A stretch of 5,280 nt of DNA from Planctomycetaceae bacterium (GTDB taxonomy: Bacteria > Planctomycetota > Phycisphaerae > Phycisphaerales > SM1A02), in the NCBI GenBank assembly GCA_027488415.1, contig JAIYBS010000025.1:1-5280 (forward strand), read 5' to 3'. How positions within the stretch are numbered: the first letter of the stretch is position 1; each line of letters opens with the position of its first letter. The position numbers were made by a program, and so were the translations under genes. Below the pieces are notes generated by a model that was not told the origin of the DNA, made no database searches, and saw only the letters and a list, made by a program, of their open reading frames with translations. This document shows positions 1 to 5,280 of this stretch, in pieces.

Positions 1-35
1 CCAAGCGCCCGTAGCCCCTCACCGAAAGCAGACCC

Positions 36-266
36 ATGCGCCGCGAATACGACTTCAGTAACGCCCGCCCGAACCCGTACCCGAAGCTTCTCAAGAAGCC
101 GGTCACGATCCGCCTCGACGAATCGACCGTGCGCTACTTCAAGCAGCTCGCGACCGAGATGGACATGCCGTACCAGAGCCTCATCAACCTGTACCTGCGC
201 GATTGCGCGGCATCGGGGCGGACGCTCAGCATGAAGTGGAAGCCGAGAGGGAAGCGCGTCGCCTGA
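36..266 (+). CDS. Ribbon-helix-helix antitoxin-like protein (BrnA/CopG type)
   Basis: This small basic protein of 76 residues probably binds DNA as a dimer and acts as the antitoxin and autorepressor of a type II toxin-antitoxin pair. Residues 22-28 (PVTIRLD) look like the DNA-contacting beta strand of a ribbon-helix-helix fold. They are followed by helix A (about 29-41, ESTVRYFKQLATE) and helix B (about 44-58), which contains the 'PYQSLINLYLRDC' segment typical of antitoxins partnered with BrnT-like toxins. The N-terminal 'REYDFSNARPNPY' is also characteristic of this group. The ATG is preceded only by a weak purine stretch (GAAAG, 24-28), which suits translational coupling to an upstream gene. 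In this family the toxin usually lies just upstream, here beyond the left edge; a TAG at 12-14 could be its stop. The antitoxin family call is from motif recognition. The pairing with a toxin is inference, and an orphan regulator is the alternative. Confidence 0.85.
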   Translation: MRREYDFSNARPNPYPKLLKKPVTIRLDESTVRYFKQLATEMDMPYQSLINLYLRDCAASGRTLSMKWKPRGKRVA

Positions 267-285
267 CGGGCACCCTCCCCGAGGC
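261..285. terminator. Possible weak hairpin between convergent genes
   Basis: GCCT (261-264) can pair with AGGC (282-285), and CGGG (267-270) with CCCG (278-281). This leaves a two-base bulge and a seven-base loop. The hairpin spans the stop codon of the plus-strand antitoxin-like gene and nearly reaches the nadK stop, which is where a shared bidirectional terminator would sit. No T-tract follows on either strand, so it is not a canonical intrinsic terminator. In such GC-rich sequence a stem of this size can occur by chance. Confidence 0.2.
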
Positions 286-286
286 C

Positions 287-1140
287 TCAGCCCCCCGGCG
301 CCCGGTAGTTGGGCGTCTCCGCCCAGCGCATCTTGTCGACGAGCGTGTCCCAGTAGCTCGAGCCCGGCCGAGCGACGATGCGGGCCATCGAATGGTGCCG
401 GCCAGCGACCACGGTGTCGCCGACCCGCAGGCCGACGTTGATGTGCCCGTCGAGCACGAGGGTCGTGCCCTCGTTCGCGCGCACCACGCGCACCGCGACG
501 TCGAGGTGCGCGGGCACCACCACCGGGCGGAACGCGAGCGAGTGCGCCGCGGCCGGTGTCACCACGATCGCCTCGACGTCCGGGTGCACGATCGGTCCGC
601 CCGCGCTCGCGTTGTAGGCGGTGCTGCCGACCGGCGTCGCGATGATGATGCCGTCGCCCTGGAACTCGGGTCCGTGGTCGTCCTCGAAGCGGATCGCGAG
701 CTCGATCATCCGGAACGGCGCGCCCGCGGTCACGACCGCGTCGTTCACCGCGAGCCCCTCGTAGCGCACGGCGCCGTCGGCGCCGCGCACCAGGACCGAG
801 AGCACCAGGCGCTGGCGCACCGACGGGTCGGCGCCGAACACCTGCTCGGCGTGGCGCTCGAGCCCCGCGGCGTCGAACTCGGCGAGGAAGCCGAGCCGCC
901 CGACGTTCACGCCCACCACCGGCACGGCGCGGTCGACGAACTGCCGCAGCGCAGCCATGATCGTTCCGTCGCCGCCGACCACCACCGCGCGGTCGACCTC
1001 GAGGCCGGCCGGGATCGCGTCGTTCAGGTCGAACTCGCCGACCACCTCGGCGTGCCGCGCGACGGTCGCGCGGACCCGCGCGAGCACCTCGCCGGTGCCG
1101 GCCCGTGCGCGCGCCGCCAGGATCACTGCCTTCATGCCCA

Positions 1141-1141
<1 letters not shown>
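287..1141 (-). CDS. nadK: NAD kinase (ATP-NAD kinase)
   Basis: This cytoplasmic enzyme phosphorylates NAD to NADP using ATP (or polyphosphate in some members), the only route to NADP in most bacteria. With the chosen ATG it has 284 residues, a normal family length. The hallmark GGDGT is at 56-60 (D58 matching the catalytic aspartate) and NVGRLGFL at 79-86. NDAVV is at 133-137, and the glycine-rich NAD-binding stretch beginning GDGIIIATPVGSTAY is at 162-176. LDGH lies at 230-233 in the C-terminal beta-sandwich domain. The C-terminus (YWDTLVDKMRW) resembles the usual end of the family. Three in-frame starts lie close together: GTG at 1144, ATG at 1141 and ATG at 1135. I chose 1141 because it forms a TGATG stop-start overlap with the preceding ATPase gene, but ATG 1135 (MKAVILA) is also plausible. 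An AAGGG lies upstream inside the ATPase gene. The function is secure; a regulatory or functional link to its transport-type neighbours is not. Confidence 0.95.
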
Positions 1142-2091
<950 letters not shown>

Positions 2092-2117
2092 GGCGTGTCC
2101 ATTCTAGGGGGTCTGGC

Positions 2118-4670
2118 CTACGGGGCCGGCGGGACCATGGCCCCCGGCACGGAGGGCAGGGGGAAGACCGTCCGGACGTAGGTGGTGCCGTCGCTGCGCG
2201 GCTCGTCGCCGTCGATCGTGAAGGGGAAGGGCAGGCCGACCGAGGCGTTCCCGTCGTCCTTGAGCGCGCCGATCACGATCAGGCACGGCGAGCTGAACCA
2301 GCGCGACAGGTCGATGCCGCGCCCGAAGTCCCGCTCCACGCGCACCGCGTCGCCGCGGAACGCGCTCGCGCCCCGCTCGGGGTCGACCACGTACGCTGGC
2401 GGCTGCAGCATGGCGTAGAGCTGCAGCATGTCGATGCGCTGCGGCTTGGCGAGCACCGCGTTCGGGTCGTAGAGCGCCGTCGGGTTGCCGAGCACCGAGT
2501 CGTACCAGAGCGCCTTGATGCTCGCCGCCGCGCTCTCTCGCCCCGTGCTCCGCGCGGGGCCGGGAACCACCGTGCGCGTGCCGTCCTTCTCGACGCCGTA
2601 GAGCGCGGGCCCGACGTCGAGCGGCACGTTCGGGTCCCACTGCGCCATCCGCACCATGCGCGCGTACGACGGCATCAGGTCGCTCGGCTCGATGAGCGGC
2701 ACCTTGCCGCCCGCCGTCCGGCGCGTCGGCGTGTGGAACGGCGTGACGTGGATCAGCGTGACGTCGGTGAGCGGGCCGGGAAGCGTGTGGACGAGCGCGC
2801 CGTGCAGCGCGACGCGCGGCGACGTTCCCCACTCGACGTCCTGGCGCAGGCGTCGCTCGGGCATCTCGCGCGGCGTGCCCTCCCACGCGGGCGCGGGCGT
2901 CCCCATCCACTGTGCGGCGAGCACGGTCGCGGTCGCGCGCGACGGGATGTCGTAGTCGGCCTGCGACCCGGCGGCCACCACGTACGACTCGCTGTCGGGG
3001 AACCCGCTCTGGTTGCCGGCGGGCGGCGGGAACCACGAGGAGAGCAGGTTCCCGCCCGCGGCGCCCTCGCTTGCGGCGAGCGCCACCCGGACGGAGCCGT
3101 ATCCCGGCAGCGCGGCGCCCATCCAGCTGGTGGCGCGCATCGCCGAGCGCTCCTCGGCCTTCGCGCCCGGGCGCTCGACGCGGTCGATGAACGTGAGGTG
3201 CTGCACGCGGCCCGAGGTGAACTCGAAGAGGCCGGTCGTGACCCACGCGACCACCGTGGCCGCCGCGGCGACGCCCACGAAGGCGAGCCACGCGTACTGC
3301 TGCCTGCCCGAGGCGCGCAGCCCGAAGTACGAGCCGGGGCCCGCGAGCGCCCAGTACACGGCGAACGCGCCCAGCAGGCCGAGCACGCCGAAGGCCGCGC
3401 GGCTCTGCAGGCCCACGAAGTGGTTCACCGTCTCGCCGCCGAGCCCGTTGAGCACCATGCCGCCGCGCGTCTCGAGCCGCTTCTCGGCGGCGAGCGTGGC
3501 GTACTCCGAGGCGGTCGGCGCATCGGCGCGCCGGCCGAGGATGCGGTTCCAGAAGACGTCCGCCTGCGGCAGGCCCTCCGCGACGAGCGCGCGGCGGTCG
3601 AGCCCGTCGACGTCGATCCCGACCACGGTGACGAACCCGAAGCCGAACGGCCGGCGCACCACGACCGGCCGGCCCGCGAGCCCCTCGCCCGCGACGACGT
3701 TCCCGCTGCGCGCGTCGACCTCGCCCGGCGCGAGCACGAGCGGTGCGAAGCCGTTGCCGGCGTCGAGCTCGAAGCTCCACACGGCGGTGCGCGCCGCCTC
3801 GTTGCGGAGGCCCGCGCCGCGCGAGAGGACCGGCATCAGGTCCTTCACCGGCACGGCGTCGTGCCGCATCGCGCGCTCCGGCAGCGCCTCGCCGAACGGC
3901 GTCCGATTGCGCTGGCCGGCCATGCCCCACGGATCGCCAGATTCCGGCAGCACGAGCACCAGGTGCCCGCCGCGCCGCACCCAGTCGAGGAGCGCGCGCG
4001 CCTGCTCGCTTCCGATGTTCTGCACGGGCGCGTTCGTCCAGAGGATCGCCTCGAAGCTCGAGAGCCCCTCCCAGCGGTCCGGCAGCTCCGACGCCGAGAT
4101 CCCGCGCGCGATGCGCGTCAATTCGTTCATCGACGCGATGAAGCCGAGGTTCGGCGTCGGCGTCGAGATGCCCGCGAGCCCCGCGCGGCCGTCGCCGACG
4201 ATCCCGACGAGCGACTCCGTCGTCTCGACCGGCACCGCGGGGTCCTCGGCCACCGTGCCGTCGATGCGCTTCTCCGCGAGGACACGCACCGCGCGCCCGT
4301 CCTCGGTCTCGACCACGCGCACCGTCGTCACCAGGTCCACCGTCGCCTGCGCGCTCGCGCTCACGATCGGCGCGACGCCGTAGACCCATCGCTCGACGGG
4401 CGCGCCCGGCGCGAGCGCCGCGTCGCGCGCGTACCGCGCGACGTCGCCGTCCGCGTTCCGCACCGACCACTCGATCCGCGCCTGCACCGGCGCCTGCAGC
4501 CCGCTCGTCACGCGCACGAGGATCGCCGTCGGGTCGCCCGCGCGCACGTGGTTGCCGACGCCCATGCGAACGAGCGCGATGTCGACGTCGTCGGCCCGCG
4601 CCGCGAACGCGATCGCGAGCGCCGCGAGGAGCGCGACCGTCGCACGCGCGCGCGCGGCGCCCGGAATCAT
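2118..4670 (-). CDS. Large exported membrane protein, GATase1-like/DUF4350-like region, two TM helices
   Basis: This 850-residue protein has no function I can name. Residues 1-26 form a signal peptide or membrane anchor: an Arg-rich start, then an Ala/Leu core, with possible cleavage after ARA. Residues 30-145 look like a beta-rich extracytoplasmic domain. Residues about 150-380 resemble the GATase1-like/DUF4350-like fold of membrane proteins, with 'ILWTNAP' (209-215) and 'LLDWVRRGGHLVLVLP' (227-242). Two membrane helices follow (about 423-443 and 459-480), joined by a short loop with 'GPGSYFGLRASGRQQ' (444-458). The remaining 370 residues are predicted to be outside the cytoplasm. The 'GPxSY' loop followed by a second helix recurs in large proteins encoded beside ABC-2 ATPases, as here. 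The ATG overlaps the peptidase stop (ATGA), and the open frame further upstream merely runs through the peptidase gene. It contains a single Cys (796). A role as a non-ATPase subunit or envelope sensor is inference. Confidence 0.92.
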   Translation of the reverse strand: MIPGAARARATVALLAALAIAFAARADDVDIALVRMGVGNHVRAGDPTAILVRVTSGLQAPVQARIEWSVRNADGDVARYARDAALAPGAPVERWVYGVAPIVSASAQATVDLVTTVRVVETEDGRAVRVLAEKRIDGTVAEDPAVPVETTESLVGIVGDGRAGLAGISTPTPNLGFIASMNELTRIARGISASELPDRWEGLSSFEAILWTNAPVQNIGSEQARALLDWVRRGGHLVLVLPESGDPWGMAGQRNRTPFGEALPERAMRHDAVPVKDLMPVLSRGAGLRNEAARTAVWSFELDAGNGFAPLVLAPGEVDARSGNVVAGEGLAGRPVVVRRPFGFGFVTVVGIDVDGLDRRALVAEGLPQADVFWNRILGRRADAPTASEYATLAAEKRLETRGGMVLNGLGGETVNHFVGLQSRAAFGVLGLLGAFAVYWALAGPGSYFGLRASGRQQYAWLAFVGVAAAATVVAWVTTGLFEFTSGRVQHLTFIDRVERPGAKAEERSAMRATSWMGAALPGYGSVRVALAASEGAAGGNLLSSWFPPPAGNQSGFPDSESYVVAAGSQADYDIPSRATATVLAAQWMGTPAPAWEGTPREMPERRLRQDVEWGTSPRVALHGALVHTLPGPLTDVTLIHVTPFHTPTRRTAGGKVPLIEPSDLMPSYARMVRMAQWDPNVPLDVGPALYGVEKDGTRTVVPGPARSTGRESAAASIKALWYDSVLGNPTALYDPNAVLAKPQRIDMLQLYAMLQPPAYVVDPERGASAFRGDAVRVERDFGRGIDLSRWFSSPCLIVIGALKDDGNASVGLPFPFTIDGDEPRSDGTTYVRTVFPLPSVPGAMVPPAP
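4667..4670 (-). promoter_or_regulatory. ATGA start-stop overlap, peptidase to membrane protein
   Basis: The start ATG (4670-4668) of the 850-residue protein overlaps the peptidase stop TGA (4669-4667). A run of five G (4685-4681) ends ten bases before the ATG and could serve as a weak ribosome-binding site. The overlap supports cotranscription and translational coupling, and it fixes the start of the membrane protein at the beginning of a good signal peptide. Confidence 0.65.
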
Positions 4671-5280
4671 GACGCCATCGCCCCCAGCTCGCCGAGCATC
4701 ACCGCGTGGCTTCGCGTGCCGTTCATGAAGCACTTCACCTCGAACTTCTCGTTCGGGCTGTGCACGCGGTCGTCGTCGAGCCCGAAGCCGACGAGCAGGC
4801 TCTCGACCCCGAGGATCCGCTGGATGCTCCCGACCGCGGGGATCGACCCGCCCGTGCCGATCAGCGCCGCATCGCGGCCGAAGACCTGCCGCAGCGCGCG
4901 CGTCGCGCACTTGAGGTACGGCGAGTCGGTCCGCACGTGGATCGCGGGGTTCACGCCGTGCGAGTGGATCTCGAGCGAGTACCCGGGCGGAACCTGCGCC
5001 TGCAGGTGCTGCTCCACGAGCGCGCGGATGCGCTCGGGGTCCTGCCCGGCCACCAGCCGGCAGCTGAACTTCACCGTCGCCTTCGACGGGATCACCGTCT
5101 TGGCGCCCACGCCCGTGTATCCGCCGAAGATGCCGTTGCAGTCGCACGTCGGGCGGCTCCACACCTTCTCGAGGCAGGTACGGCCCTTCTCGCCCCAGGC
5201 ATGCTTCACGCCGGCCTCGCCGAGGAACTCCGCCTCGCTGAAGCCGAGCTTCGACCAGCTCTCGAGCACCTCCTTCGAGG
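4667..5280 (-). CDS. M20-family metallopeptidase (dipeptidase type), C-terminal part
   Basis: This is the C-terminal part, about 204 codons, of a zinc-dependent M20 peptidase (ArgE/DapE/ACY1/CPG2 group). It would hydrolyse dipeptides or acylated amino acids in the cytoplasm. The frame stays open through the right edge, so the true start lies outside; full-length relatives have roughly 450 residues. Counting from the GTG codon at 5269, 'RPTCDCNGIFGGYTG' (39-53) and 'KTVIPSKATVKFSCRL' (57-72) match the lid/dimerisation domain seen in M20 dipeptidases. 'GTGGSIPAV' (138-146) precedes the catalytic-domain return, and H170 in 'VHSPNEKF' is the expected C-terminal zinc ligand. The remaining metal ligands (HxD, Asp, EE) belong to the N-terminal half and cannot be checked. 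The GTG at 5269 is internal to the family fold and should not be taken as the start. The exact substrate cannot be assigned. Confidence 0.93.
   Translation of the reverse strand, partial: SKEVLESWSKLGFSEAEFLGEAGVKHAWGEKGRTCLEKVWSRPTCDCNGIFGGYTGVGAKTVIPSKATVKFSCRLVAGQDPERIRALVEQHLQAQVPPGYSLEIHSHGVNPAIHVRTDSPYLKCATRALRQVFGRDAALIGTGGSIPAVGSIQRILGVESLLVGFGLDDDRVHSPNEKFEVKCFMNGTRSHAVMLGELGAMAS

Noticed and set aside
2122..2144. GC hairpin (GGGGCC 2122-2127 with GGCCCC 2139-2144) near the end of the membrane-protein gene
   Set aside because: It lies inside the coding sequence (last few codons) and has no T-tract after it. The downstream ATPase gene appears to be in the same transcript, so a terminator or attenuator is unsupported.
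2402..2428. Short direct repeat GCTGCAGCATG within the membrane-protein gene
   Set aside because: It encodes the similar peptide pieces MLQL and MLQP at residues 748-757; two copies of 11 bases in coding sequence do not indicate a mobile or regulatory element.
3013..4383. Plus-strand open frame (456 codons) opposite the large membrane protein
   Set aside because: It is a Ser/Pro/Arg/Thr-rich shadow with no motif, while the opposite strand encodes a coherent signal peptide, domains and membrane helices.
2104..4470. Minus-strand open frame of 788 codons in another frame of the same gene
   Set aside because: Its product is almost entirely Arg, Ala and Gly, typical of a shifted frame in GC-rich coding DNA, and it overlaps the real gene completely.
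4642..4660. Alternating CG-rich tract (possible Z-DNA-prone repeat)
   Set aside because: It encodes the Arg/Ala-rich start of the signal peptide and is short. Similar CG runs occur elsewhere in the window as a consequence of base composition.
4671..5162. N-terminal extension of the membrane-protein frame to position 5162
   Set aside because: This extension runs out of frame through the M20 peptidase gene, which has clear family motifs. The ATG at 4670 opens directly into a signal peptide.

Overview
This is a high-G+C bacterial window with one small gene on the plus strand and a tightly packed four-gene run on the minus strand. Codons strongly favour G or C in third position. The deduced proteins point to Planctomycetota or a similar high-GC environmental lineage. 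The main reasons are the ABC ATPase subtype, with 'GYVPD' at the Q-loop and an 'LSRGM' signature, and its large membrane neighbour. This taxonomic guess rests on remembered family resemblance, not on a search, and is only moderately secure.

Layout: positions 36-266 (+) encode a 76-residue ribbon-helix-helix protein of the BrnA/CopG-type antitoxin kind, with no toxin gene in view. It converges on the minus-strand run across a 20-base gap. In transcription order (right to left) that run holds four genes. The first is the C-terminal part of an M20-family dipeptidase, cut by the right edge. Next is an 850-residue exported, membrane-anchored protein with a GATase1-like/DUF4350-like region and two membrane helices. 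Then come a cytoplasmic ABC transporter ATPase and NAD kinase (nadK). The peptidase and membrane-protein genes overlap by four bases (ATGA). The ATPase and nadK genes share one base (TGATG). The membrane-protein and ATPase genes are 26 bases apart. A single transcript is therefore likely, although no promoter is visible because its 5' end lies outside the window.

How the parts may work together: the ATPase and the 850-residue protein are plausible partners in an exporter or envelope-remodelling complex. No ABC permease is encoded here, so any permease must lie upstream of the peptidase or elsewhere. NadK (NADP synthesis) and the peptidase (dipeptide hydrolysis) have no obvious functional link to that unit and may simply share the transcript.

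I see no RNA genes, CRISPR array, insertion sequence, integrase or phage gene. No clearly new system is evident. The best candidate for a second look is the ATPase plus the large membrane protein, followed by the antitoxin-like gene at the left edge.
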